This document shows, piece after piece, positions 42,131 to 49,924 of a DNA stretch of 64,000 bases. A program made the position numbers and the translations under genes. The DNA is taken from positions 317,924 to 381,923 of the forward strand of contig CALFMO010000007.1 in NCBI GenBank assembly GCA_937879855.1, written 5' to 3'. The DNA is from an uncultured Acidobacteriaceae bacterium. Lineage in GTDB: Bacteria; Acidobacteriota; Terriglobia; Terriglobales; Acidobacteriaceae. Below the pieces are notes generated by a model that was not told where the DNA came from, searched no databases, and saw only the letters and a program-made list of their open reading frames with translations. Numbering within the stretch: position 1 is the first letter of the stretch; every line of letters begins with the position of its first letter.

Positions 42131-43240
42131 TCAGCCTCGCAGTGTTTCTTTTCTCACCGTGAGTTTGTCAATCAAGTCCATCTTGAGGCGGTATCCGGTT
42201 CCGGGCTGGTCCCTGATGGCGATCATGCCCTGAGGTGAGACTTCCACTTCCGGGTCGATGATGTCTTCTTTCCAATAGCGTTTTGAGGCGGAGACGTCGC
42301 CGGGCAGGCTAAAGTTCTTCAGCGTGGAAAGAGCAATGTTGTGGGCGCGTCCGATGCCGGTTTCGAGCATGCCGCCGCACCAGTTGGGGATTTTCTGTGC
42401 CTCGCAGACGTCATGAATTTTCAACGCTTCAGAGAATCCGCCGACGCGGCCGACTTTGACGTTGATGATTCGGCAGGCGCCGGCTTCTGCGGCGAAGGCG
42501 GCGCTGCGGGCATGGACGATCGATTCGTCCAGGCAAATCGCGGTGCGCAGTTCTTTTTGCAGGCGCGCGTGATAGTAGATGTCGTCGTTCCATAGTGGCT
42601 GCTCGATCATCAGTAGATTGAATTGATCGAACTCTCTCAGGTGCTCGACCTGATCGAGCGTGTAGGCGGAATTGGCGTCGCAGCTCAATGTAATGTCGGC
42701 CCAACGCGAGCGGATGCGTTCGAGCACGTTCACGTCCCAGCCCGGTTTGACTTTGACTTTGATGCGGCGGTATCCGGCGGCGAGTTCCATCTGGATCTTC
42801 TCCAGCAGTTGCTCGACGGAATCCTGGATGCCAATGGAGACTCCACAGGGAATCTCGCGACGAGTACCGCCCAGCAATTTCCATAATGGCTTCTGCTTCT
42901 GGATGGCTTCGGCATCCCAGAGCGCGTTTTCGAGCGCGGCCTTGGCCATGCGGTGGCCAGTTACTCTGGCGAAAAGCGCCGGGCAATCGCGCGCGGTATC
43001 CAGGCGCTTGCCCAGCAGAGCGGGAATCAGATATTGCGTCAGTGTAGGCCAGGCACTTTCGATCCATTCGCTGCTGTAATAGGGATCCTCTCCGGCAACA
43101 CATTCGCCCCAGCCATCAACGCCTTCCGAGTGCACGGTGACCAGCAGAATGCGGCGGCTGTAGGTGCGGCCAAAGCTCGTCTCGAAAAAATGGACGAGCG
43201 GCATGTGAATTTCGCGGAGCGTGATGACTTCAATCTTCAT
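42131..43240 (-). CDS. menC: o-Succinylbenzoate synthase / N-succinylamino acid racemase-type enolase
   Basis: 369 residues of the enolase superfamily, starting MKIEVITLREIHMPL. Catalytic lysines are in RIKVKVKPGWD (about 163) and INVKVGRVGG (about 258). Metal ligands are in SCDANSAYTL, MIEQPLWNDD and CLDESIVHA, and WCGGMLETGIGRAHN is the C-terminal substrate loop. Family members make o-succinylbenzoate for menaquinone or racemise N-succinylamino acids, often doing both. No other men gene is near. A COG3375-like GNAT gene lies upstream on the same strand across a repeat, which favours the racemase side. Confidence 0.88.
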   Translation of the reverse strand: MKIEVITLREIHMPLVHFFETSFGRTYSRRILLVTVHSEGVDGWGECVAGEDPYYSSEWIESAWPTLTQYLIPALLGKRLDTARDCPALFARVTGHRMAKAALENALWDAEAIQKQKPLWKLLGGTRREIPCGVSIGIQDSVEQLLEKIQMELAAGYRRIKVKVKPGWDVNVLERIRSRWADITLSCDANSAYTLDQVEHLREFDQFNLLMIEQPLWNDDIYYHARLQKELRTAICLDESIVHARSAAFAAEAGACRIINVKVGRVGGFSEALKIHDVCEAQKIPNWCGGMLETGIGRAHNIALSTLKNFSLPGDVSASKRYWKEDIIDPEVEVSPQGMIAIRDQPGTGYRLKMDLIDKLTVRKETLRG

Positions 43241-43249
43241 GGCTCTCAG

Positions 43250-43357
43250 TAGCGCCGGCAACTTGCCGGCTGTCGCGAGGGCATCCTGCCCTCGCATTCG
43301 GTAGCGTCTGTGCGCGGGCGAGACGCCCCCGCGACAGCCGCCGGGACGGCGGCGCTA
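43250..43357. repeat. Family B repeat, 108 bp
   Basis: Starts TAGCGCCGGCAACTTGCCGG and ends CCGCCGGGACGGCGGCGCTA, with internal GAGGGCATCCTGCCCTC and GCGCGGGCGAGACGCCC. The ends form imperfect inverted repeats. A near-identical copy is at 45094-45204 and partial copies at 49741 and 56975. It separates the GNAT gene from the menC-type gene. Confidence 0.85.
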
Positions 43358-43360
43358 CTT

Positions 43361-44134
43361 CTATTCTTCGGATGCATAGGACCACCTTTCATCCCAGTGG
43401 CCGAGGAGGAATTTGCCATTCTGTTCGGCGTCGCGCTCGTAGCCTAGCACGGCGAGTCCCGTTGAAAACGCGCGCAGAAACTGTTCGCGGTTGTGCTCCT
43501 GCACTTGTTGCGCCCGGGCGCGCGTTTCGGGCTTGGCCTTCCAGTCGTAGATCTGCCCGGGCACTTCGATGCTGGATTCGACAGTAACCGTTGGATTTTT
43601 TTCTGTCGCGAGCAGTCCTTCGACGCGCTTTGACTTCAGCCACCATTCCGCGATGAGGCGGTCACTGGGCAAGCCTCCTTGCAGCGGCGATGAGGTTATT
43701 CCGTACTGGTTGATGTTATACCGGCGCGCGATGGCGCCGAGCTTTTCAATGTTGAGGTAGGCGTTCTTGATTTCCAGCGGATCGAACGTCCACTCGATCA
43801 GTTCGATGCCTCGGGCGAGAGCGTCTTCGCGCTGCATCAGCTTGAGGCGGCGGCCGAGACCGCTGTTGCGATGGTCCTTGCGGACAGCCAGCATGTGCGA
43901 GTGCAGGTAAACGTGGCCGGTGCGCGTGCCGGGAACCGAGAGCGCGAAGCCCACCATGACATCGCCGTCGAAGGCTCCCATGACCTGGCCGCCGACTTTG
44001 TCGGCGACGACGAACATGCGCAGCGGCACCAGTTCCGCGTCGCTGAAGTTCCACACTTCTTTTTGCAGAGCGACGCAGGCGCGGAAGTCTTCGATGCCGT
44101 GACAGCGGCGCAGGACGACGGAGTCGGTGGTCAC
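43361..44134 (-). CDS. GNAT-superfamily acyltransferase (COG3375-like)
   Basis: 257 residues. A GTG start at 44134 overlaps the mazG stop (GTGA), giving tight translational coupling; a longer frame exists upstream but runs inside mazG. The acyl-CoA binding motif region is SHMLAVRKDHRNSGLGRRL (Q/R-x-x-G-x-G/A pattern), with VCALQKEVW-like and FDPLEIKNAYLNIEKLGAIA segments as in COG3375 proteins. In Geobacillus kaustophilus a GNAT of this kind succinylates D-amino acids for the N-succinylamino acid racemase pathway. Same function here is inference, supported by the neighbouring enolase. Confidence 0.82.
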   Translation of the reverse strand: MTTDSVVLRRCHGIEDFRACVALQKEVWNFSDAELVPLRMFVVADKVGGQVMGAFDGDVMVGFALSVPGTRTGHVYLHSHMLAVRKDHRNSGLGRRLKLMQREDALARGIELIEWTFDPLEIKNAYLNIEKLGAIARRYNINQYGITSSPLQGGLPSDRLIAEWWLKSKRVEGLLATEKNPTVTVESSIEVPGQIYDWKAKPETRARAQQVQEHNREQFLRAFSTGLAVLGYERDAEQNGKFLLGHWDERWSYASEE

Positions 44135-45042
44135 GCTGACTTCTCTTCGCGTTTCGCTTGCTGCCAGAGAGACTCTAATTCGTCCATAGAGGCCTGATCG
44201 GCAGAGCGGCCCGATTCGTGGAGGCGGGCTTCCATCCACTGAAAGCGGCGCTTGAACTTGCGATTGGTCTTGCGCAGCGCGGATTCGGGATCGATCGAGA
44301 GATAGCGCGCGATGTTCACCAGAACGAAGAACAAGTCGCCAACCTCTTCTTCAAGTCGCGCTTGAAGGGCTTCGGGGACAGGCGTTCGTCCCGAACCAGC
44401 CATGCCTCGGCCTTGGGGGCGCGGCCCGGGCGGCGGAAATTCGTTGAGCTGCTCGCGGAGTTCGTGGGTTTCTTCGCTTAACTTGTCGAACAAGCCCTCG
44501 AAGTTGGGCCAGTCGAAACCAGCTTGCGCCGCGCGGGAGCTGAGTTTGTGGGCCTCGAGCAGAGATGGCATGGCCGATGAGACTCCGGCGAGAATGGAAT
44601 GCTTTTCATCTTTCTTCGCTGTCGGCGCGGCGTTCCCTTGCACGTCAGCATTTTGCCGCTGCTTCCGTTCTTCAACCTTGAGAGCTTCCCAATTGCGCTT
44701 GACCTCGGCGGAGGTGTCGGCCTTCACGTCGCCAAACACGTGCGGATGGCGGTTGATGAGCTTGGTGGAGAGGCGGTCGAGCACATCGTCGATGGAAAAC
44801 GAAGATTGCTCCTTCGCCATTTCGGCGTAAAAGAGCACTTGCAGGAGCAGGTCGCCGAGCTCTCCGGCGAGTTCAGGCCAGTCGCGGTTGTCGATGGCTT
44901 CGAGAACTTCGTAAGTTTCTTCCAGAGTGTAGGGCTTGATGGAATCGAAGGTCTGCTCGCGGTCCCAAGGACAACCGCCGGGAGCGCGCAGGCGCTCCAT
45001 GATGGCGACGGCGCGCTCGAAACGTTCTCCGGTGGAAGGCAT
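44131..45042 (-). CDS. mazG: Nucleoside triphosphate pyrophosphohydrolase
   Basis: 303 residues with two MazG domains. The first has RAPGGCPWDREQTFDSIKPY, LEETYEVLEAID and ELGDLLLQVLFYAEMA. The second has LSEETHELREQ and LEEEVGDLFFVLVNIARYL, the EExxE-12-ExxD type metal sites. The linker carries an unusual P/G/R-rich stretch (FPPPGPRPQGRGMAGS). The enzyme hydrolyses NTPs, including ppGpp-related or damaged nucleotides, to NMP and PPi. The gene is preceded by a family B repeat and coupled to the GNAT gene. Confidence 0.93.
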   Translation of the reverse strand: MPSTGERFERAVAIMERLRAPGGCPWDREQTFDSIKPYTLEETYEVLEAIDNRDWPELAGELGDLLLQVLFYAEMAKEQSSFSIDDVLDRLSTKLINRHPHVFGDVKADTSAEVKRNWEALKVEERKQRQNADVQGNAAPTAKKDEKHSILAGVSSAMPSLLEAHKLSSRAAQAGFDWPNFEGLFDKLSEETHELREQLNEFPPPGPRPQGRGMAGSGRTPVPEALQARLEEEVGDLFFVLVNIARYLSIDPESALRKTNRKFKRRFQWMEARLHESGRSADQASMDELESLWQQAKREEKSA

Positions 45043-45093
45043 GTGGAACCAATGTAAATGAGGGCCGAGGCGGGAGGCAATGCAGCGACAGAG

Positions 45094-45204
45094 TAGCGCC
45101 GGCAACTTGCCGGCTGTCGCGAGGGCAGCTTGCCCTCGCGTGCATCGACTGGTCACATGCGCGGGCGGGACGTCCGCGCGACGGCCGCCGGGACGGCGGC
45201 GCTA
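45094..45204. repeat. Family B repeat, 111 bp
   Basis: Shares TAGCGCCGGCAACTTGCCGG, CTGTCGCGAGGGCA and the CCGCCGGGACGGCGGCGCTA end with the copy at 43250, with a different middle (GTGCATCGACTGGTCACATG). Lies upstream of mazG in the gap to the PfpI gene. Confidence 0.85.
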
Positions 45205-45329
45205 CAACGACAACCACGAGCTATGGGACGGCATCCTAGATTTACCGAACGTCCTTCCGCTCATTTCACACGCAACAGTTTTCGGCAAACCATTAATCAA
45301 CACCAAAAATTCATTTAGGAGAAAAGAAA

Positions 45330-45908
45330 ATGGCTACTGGTAATCTTCAGGGAAAGAAAGTGGCGATTCTTGTGACCGACGGCTTCGAGCAAGCGGAATT
45401 GCTGGAGCCAAGGAAGGCGCTCGATCAAGCGGGCGCAACCACGAAAGTGGTTTCTCCGGCGGGCAAGAAAGCCAAAGGATGGAACCATAAGGAGTGGGGC
45501 GAAGAAGTTCCGGTGGACACTTCACTCGATTCTGCGAAGGCGGAGGAATTCGATGCGCTGTTGCTGCCGGGTGGCGTTATGAATCCTGACCATCTGCGCA
45601 TGAATCCGAAGGCGGTTGAATTTGTGAAACAATTTACGGACGCGGGTAAGCCGGTCGCGGCGATTTGTCATGGGCCGTGGACGCTGATCGAAGCGGGGGC
45701 GGTTCGCGGACGCACGGTGACCTCATGGCCTTCGCTCAAAACGGACCTTAAAAATGCCGGAGCGACCTGGGTCGACAAGGAAGTTGTTAGCGACCAAAAC
45801 CTGGTAACCAGCCGGAAGCCGGACGACATCCCAGCGTTCAATCGTGAGATGATTCGGTTGTTTGGAGAAGGACGCGGCCTGACCGGTTCACTGCGAAAGT
45901 CCGCTTAA
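45330..45908 (+). CDS. DJ-1/PfpI-family protein (type 1 glutamine amidotransferase-like)
   Basis: 192 residues with TTAGGAGA upstream. The DJ-1/PfpI fold shows VAILVTDGFEQAELLEP with the conserved Glu, DALLLPGGVMNPD and the nucleophile elbow VAAICHGPWTLIEAG (Cys about 113, His next). Homologues such as YhbO and PfpI act on stress damage, as deglycase or protease; the exact activity is debated. Typical length for the family. Stands alone. Confidence 0.9.
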   Translation: MATGNLQGKKVAILVTDGFEQAELLEPRKALDQAGATTKVVSPAGKKAKGWNHKEWGEEVPVDTSLDSAKAEEFDALLLPGGVMNPDHLRMNPKAVEFVKQFTDAGKPVAAICHGPWTLIEAGAVRGRTVTSWPSLKTDLKNAGATWVDKEVVSDQNLVTSRKPDDIPAFNREMIRLFGEGRGLTGSLRKSA

Positions 45909-46201
45909 AAGGCTGATTGGTCGGACCATGGATGAAGACAGTTTGATCACCCGGCTCGAGATCATGGATGAGCCGGGTGACTTCTGGTAAAACGAAGTAA
46001 TACGGCCTGCCAATCGCGTCGAACAGAGGTTACTTTCGGCACCTCTTCCGTCGGGACAAAAGTGAAATTTGTCTAATGGCTGCGTGGACTATCGTGACCT
46101 TCATCTAATTGCAGGGCGGATGCAGAATCTGAACAAGTGGGAGTGTCCTCAGGGCGTGCAATCCCATAGTTTTCTGACACTCTCGGGTCCGATTCAAATA
46201 C

Positions 46202-47842
46202 ATGAGTTTAAGCGTTAAACCTCGACCTAGCGTGGACGGGCAGCATTTCCACGTGGTGGTCATCGGAGGCGGCATTAATGGCGTCGCCGTGGCGCGCGAG
46301 TGTGCCCGTGCCGGGAAGCGGACGCTCCTGGTGGAGCAAAACGATTTTGGCTCGGGCGTGACCAGCCGCTCGACGCGGATCATTCATGGCGGCCTGCGTT
46401 ACCTGGAACATGGAGAGCTGGGGCTGGTGCGCGAGTCTGTGCGGGAGCGGGAGCGGCTGTTGCGCGAGCGCTCGCACCTGGTCCATCCCATACATTTTCT
46501 GTTTTTGCTCAACGAGGAGAGCCAACGCAGCGCGATGAAAGTGCGCGCTGGGCTGTGGCTCTACCAGCGGTTTTCGGGCAGAAAATCGAGTCCCTTGAGC
46601 GAAATGGAGTTGAAGCGGGTGGAACGCGCGCTCGACGCCGGGCAGCAGTGGTCGATCCTCAACTATGAAGACGCGCAGTGTGAGTTTCCCGAGCGCCTGG
46701 TGGCGGAATGGATGCTGGAAGCGGCCGAGGCAGGAGCAGTGGTCCGCAATCACTACGAAGTGCTGGCTGTGGACGTGACTCAGGGCCGGGCTCGCGGCGT
46801 GTTGCTGCGCGACCGTATTTCCGGAAAAGACGAGCGCGTCGATGCCGGCTGGATTTTGAACTGCACCGGCCCGTGGGCCGATCGCATTTGCCAGCGTTCC
46901 GCGGTGCGCACCAGCAAGCCAATGCTGGGGGGTGTACGCGGCTCGCATATCGTGTTGCCGCGGTTTTCAGGCGCCCCTAGTGTGGCGCTATATACCGAAG
47001 CGGCAGATGGCCGACCGGTTTTCGTTATCCCCTGGAATGAGCAAGTGCTGGTGGGCACTACCGAGGTTCCTGACACTGGGGACCCGGGAAGAACAACGCC
47101 CTCGAACGAGGAAATTGAATACCTGTTGCGCACGGCGGCCAAGCTGTTTCCCAAGGCGAAGATCTCGGCGCACGATATAAGATACGCGTTCGCCGGAGTC
47201 CGGCCTCTGCCGAATTCTCCCGGCAACAAGTCCTCGTCGGTGACGCGGCGACACTTCTTGCATGACCACACGCCGGAGGGTGCGGCGCGGCTGATCTCGG
47301 TGATTGGCGGAAAGTTGACCACGGCGGCTTCGCTGGCGCGGGAATGCGCGCGAAAGATCGGCATCCCCGTGAAAGAGCCGAACATGGTGGCGATGGGACC
47401 GGGAAGTTCTCTCGATCCTATGCTGGATCAGGAGATTCTCGACATCGCCAAGGCCGGGTCGGTGAGCGAAGAAACCGCTCGCGGCATGATGGAGTGGCAC
47501 GGGCCGCGCGCCATGGACATCGCACGAATGGCCTTGGTGAGCGCAGAACTGCGCGCGCCCATTTGTCCGCATAGCTCACACATTGTGGCCGAGGTGGTAG
47601 AGGCCTATCGCAAAGAGTATGCGGTCACCTTGGCCGACGTGCTGCTGCGCCGGATCCCGGTAGCGCTGGGCGCGTGCTGGTCGGAATCCTGCAGCCGGGA
47701 GGCGGCGCTCCGCATTGGTGCGGTGCTCGGCTGGAAAGAGCAGGACCTGGGGTCGAATCTTGAAGCGTTTGAGACCGAGCGCACCGCGTTCCTGAAGAAA
47801 CCCTCGGGCAGCACATCGGCGCTGGAAGCTGCGGCCGACTAG
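46202..47842 (+). CDS. glpD: Glycerol-3-phosphate dehydrogenase, FAD-dependent
   Basis: 546 residues. The FAD-binding Rossmann motif is VVVIGGGINGVAVAREC (about 20-36). GSGVTSRSTRIIHGGLRYL, LSEMELKRVE-type and LRDRISGKDERVDAGWILNCTGPWADRIC follow. FVIPWNEQVLVGTTE and FAGVRPLPNSPG belong to the DAO domain; SVIGGKLTTAASLAREC and a C-terminal DAO_C helical domain complete it. It oxidises glycerol-3-phosphate to dihydroxyacetone phosphate at the membrane and passes electrons to quinone. Its stop overlaps the stop of the convergent ABC permease by four bases. Confidence 0.92.
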   Translation: MSLSVKPRPSVDGQHFHVVVIGGGINGVAVARECARAGKRTLLVEQNDFGSGVTSRSTRIIHGGLRYLEHGELGLVRESVRERERLLRERSHLVHPIHFLFLLNEESQRSAMKVRAGLWLYQRFSGRKSSPLSEMELKRVERALDAGQQWSILNYEDAQCEFPERLVAEWMLEAAEAGAVVRNHYEVLAVDVTQGRARGVLLRDRISGKDERVDAGWILNCTGPWADRICQRSAVRTSKPMLGGVRGSHIVLPRFSGAPSVALYTEAADGRPVFVIPWNEQVLVGTTEVPDTGDPGRTTPSNEEIEYLLRTAAKLFPKAKISAHDIRYAFAGVRPLPNSPGNKSSSVTRRHFLHDHTPEGAARLISVIGGKLTTAASLARECARKIGIPVKEPNMVAMGPGSSLDPMLDQEILDIAKAGSVSEETARGMMEWHGPRAMDIARMALVSAELRAPICPHSSHIVAEVVEAYRKEYAVTLADVLLRRIPVALGACWSESCSREAALRIGAVLGWKEQDLGSNLEAFETERTAFLKKPSGSTSALEAAAD

Positions 47843-48609
47843 CTCACCGCTTTTTTCTCGAACTGCCTCAAGCCCACAAATAGCAACAGCACATCAAAGA
47901 ATAATAGAGCCACGAGCACGGCCGTAAGCGGCAGATGCGTAAACTGCGGAACCAACGCGGCGCGTAGTCCTTCGCTGGCATAGACCAACGGATTCACCAA
48001 CACAACTTTTTGCAGGATGGGGAACGTGTTCAGCGCGCTCCATGGATAGTAGGTGCACCCAAAGAAAATCATGGGCGTCATCACCATGCTGAACATCAGT
48101 CCAATATGTTGTTGGTCCATGCTGCATCCCAGAGCGAGGCCTCCGCAGGCTGAAAACGCCGCAACCAACACGAGGATCAGAGCGAAGGTGAGTGGTGTGC
48201 CGACACTGATCTGAACTCCGCGTCCGAGCACGAGCCATGCAAGAGGCAACACTACCAGCCCAGCTACCAGCGCCTGCAGCATTCCGGCAATGACTTTCTC
48301 GATCGCGATCCACGCATTGTCGATGGGAGCGAGCAAGCGGTCTTCGATTTCGCGCGTCCATTGAAATTCGGCGATGAGCGGCATGGCCACCGCCCAGACT
48401 CCGGTAAAGACCATGCTGATCGCGATGATGCCGGGGAGCAGCAGGCTCTTGTAGGCTTGAGGCATATAGCCACTGCCCACCATCACCTTGCCGAAGATGA
48501 AGACGAATAGCAGCGGCTGCAGGAAAGTTTGCATGAAGAGTTGAATCGCGTTGCGCCGCGCCACATGGGCGTCTCGCGCCAGCATTGCGCCAAACGTTTT
48601 CCAGTTCAA
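47839..48609 (-). CDS. ABC-2 type transporter permease
   Basis: 256 residues with about six hydrophobic segments. The YKSLLLPGIIAISMVFTGVW and DRLLAPIDNAWIAIEKV segments and the late IFFGCTYYPWSALNTFP loop are typical of DrrB/NodJ-like ABC-2 permeases. It pairs with the upstream ATPase gene, whose stop overlaps its start by four bases (ATGA). Exports drugs, polysaccharide or other hydrophobic substrates; not determinable here. Confidence 0.9.
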   Translation of the reverse strand: MNWKTFGAMLARDAHVARRNAIQLFMQTFLQPLLFVFIFGKVMVGSGYMPQAYKSLLLPGIIAISMVFTGVWAVAMPLIAEFQWTREIEDRLLAPIDNAWIAIEKVIAGMLQALVAGLVVLPLAWLVLGRGVQISVGTPLTFALILVLVAAFSACGGLALGCSMDQQHIGLMFSMVMTPMIFFGCTYYPWSALNTFPILQKVVLVNPLVYASEGLRAALVPQFTHLPLTAVLVALLFFDVLLLFVGLRQFEKKAVS

Positions 48610-49619
48610 TCGCGCAGGCTCCTTCCGGTGTGATGCAGAAAAAGATTTTCCAGACTGGGCTCAGAAATGTGGACGTCGGACAGTTCCGCGCCGGAACTCG
48701 CGGCCACGGTCGCGATCTGTGGAATCAGGGAACCGCCGCGGTCCGCATAAATGTCGGCCCCGGTGCCGTCGGTAGCACGCACTTCGCGGACTCCCGCCAG
48801 CGCTTGCAACTTCTGAAGCAACTCCGCGGTCTGCTTGCCGAAGCGAAGACGCAGCAGAAATCCTCCAGGGATCGAGGCCTTCAGTTCCCCCGGCGTGCCC
48901 ACGGCAATCACATGCCCATGGTCAACGATCGCGAGGCGCTGGCAAAGCGCATCGGCCTCCTCCATGTTGTGGGTGGTCAGCAGCACAGTCCGCCCCGCCT
49001 GATGATATTCGCGAATGATCTCCCACAATAAGATACGGGTTTGAGGATCGAGGCCGGCGCTAGGCTCGTCGAGAAACAGAACTTGCGGATCGTGCATCAT
49101 GGCGCGGGCGATGGAAAGACGCTGCATCATGCCCCCCGAAAAGCCGCGCACCATCTGGTTGGCGCGCTCGGTGAGTTTGAATTTCTCGAGTAAGGCGTCG
49201 GCGCGCTCATTTCTTTGCCTGGATCCGATTCCAAAATACGCCGCGTGAAAAACCAGAATCTCGCGGGCGGTCAGAGAAAAATCCAGGTTGGGACGCTGCG
49301 GCACAACCCCGATCAAGCGCTTGACGAGCGCCTGTTCCCTCCAGACCTCGTGTTCGCCGATCCAGGCTTGGCCCGAACTTGGCCGCACACGCGTGGTCAG
49401 CACCCCAACCGTGGTGGACTTGCCCGCGCCGTTGGGGCCTAGTAGGCCAAAGATTTCTCCCGGAAGAATTTCCAACGAAAGCCCGTCGAGCGCCGGAATT
49501 TGAACCTTCGGCGGCTTGCCGCCCTTGGCATCGCCGCGCGCGATAAGGCCCCCCGCAGCCAATGGCGGCGAGGCGTTATACGTCTTGCGGAGATCCTGTG
49601 TGCGAACGCCAACGGCCAT
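48606..49619 (-). CDS. ABC transporter ATP-binding protein (DrrA-type)
   Basis: 337 residues. Walker A LLGPNGAGKSTTVGVL (about 62), Q-loop VVPQRPNLDFSLTA, signature RGFSGGMMQRLSIARA (about 162), Walker B VLFLDEPSAGLDPQT (about 182) and H-loop LLTTHNMEEA are all intact. An insertion of about 25 residues (ASPPLAAGGLIARGDAKGGK) follows strand 1. A C-terminal domain of DrrA/CcmA type is present. Works with the ABC-2 permease encoded immediately downstream. Confidence 0.92.
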   Translation of the reverse strand: MAVGVRTQDLRKTYNASPPLAAGGLIARGDAKGGKPPKVQIPALDGLSLEILPGEIFGLLGPNGAGKSTTVGVLTTRVRPSSGQAWIGEHEVWREQALVKRLIGVVPQRPNLDFSLTAREILVFHAAYFGIGSRQRNERADALLEKFKLTERANQMVRGFSGGMMQRLSIARAMMHDPQVLFLDEPSAGLDPQTRILLWEIIREYHQAGRTVLLTTHNMEEADALCQRLAIVDHGHVIAVGTPGELKASIPGGFLLRLRFGKQTAELLQKLQALAGVREVRATDGTGADIYADRGGSLIPQIATVAASSGAELSDVHISEPSLENLFLHHTGRSLRD

Positions 49620-49924
49620 GCAAAGCGGTCCTCCATTTGGAAGAAGGTAAGGGTTTCGGAAGTATATCCCAGGGAATCGCTGTGAATGAGTCGTGACGAA
49701 ACGGGAGTACTTTCAAAGCCTGAGGTTACACGGATCCACAGCGGCGAGGGCAGGCTCTCGCGACAACCGGCAGAGCCTGCCCTGAGCGAAGTCGAAGGGG
49801 TGCCGGCGCTACTGGGGCAGGGACTTGCGTCATCTGGGAATGGGCCTATCGCGTAACTACACTGACGCGAGGTGTACCGAGTTTTGGTCCAGGCGAAATT
49901 CTGCCTACAAGAAAGGCGCGGGCG
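49620..49924. other. Intergenic region with a composite repeat
   Basis: 305 bases between the divergent ABC and rhomboid genes. It holds the composite family B element at 49741-49811 and no supported gene. Confidence 0.55.
49741..49811 (-). repeat. Family B element carrying the nested 25-bp unit
   Basis: Read on the minus strand it starts TAGCGCCGGCA, continues with CCTTCGACTTCGCTCAGGG (unit 49774-49798) and resumes with GCCGGTTGTCGCGAGAG as in the complete family B copies. The nested unit matches that at 27105-27129 at 23 of 25 positions. Confidence 0.65.

Noticed and set aside
43250..45204. Family B copies considered as insertion sequence ends
   Set aside because: No transposase frame lies between the two copies; the interval encodes MazG and a GNAT.
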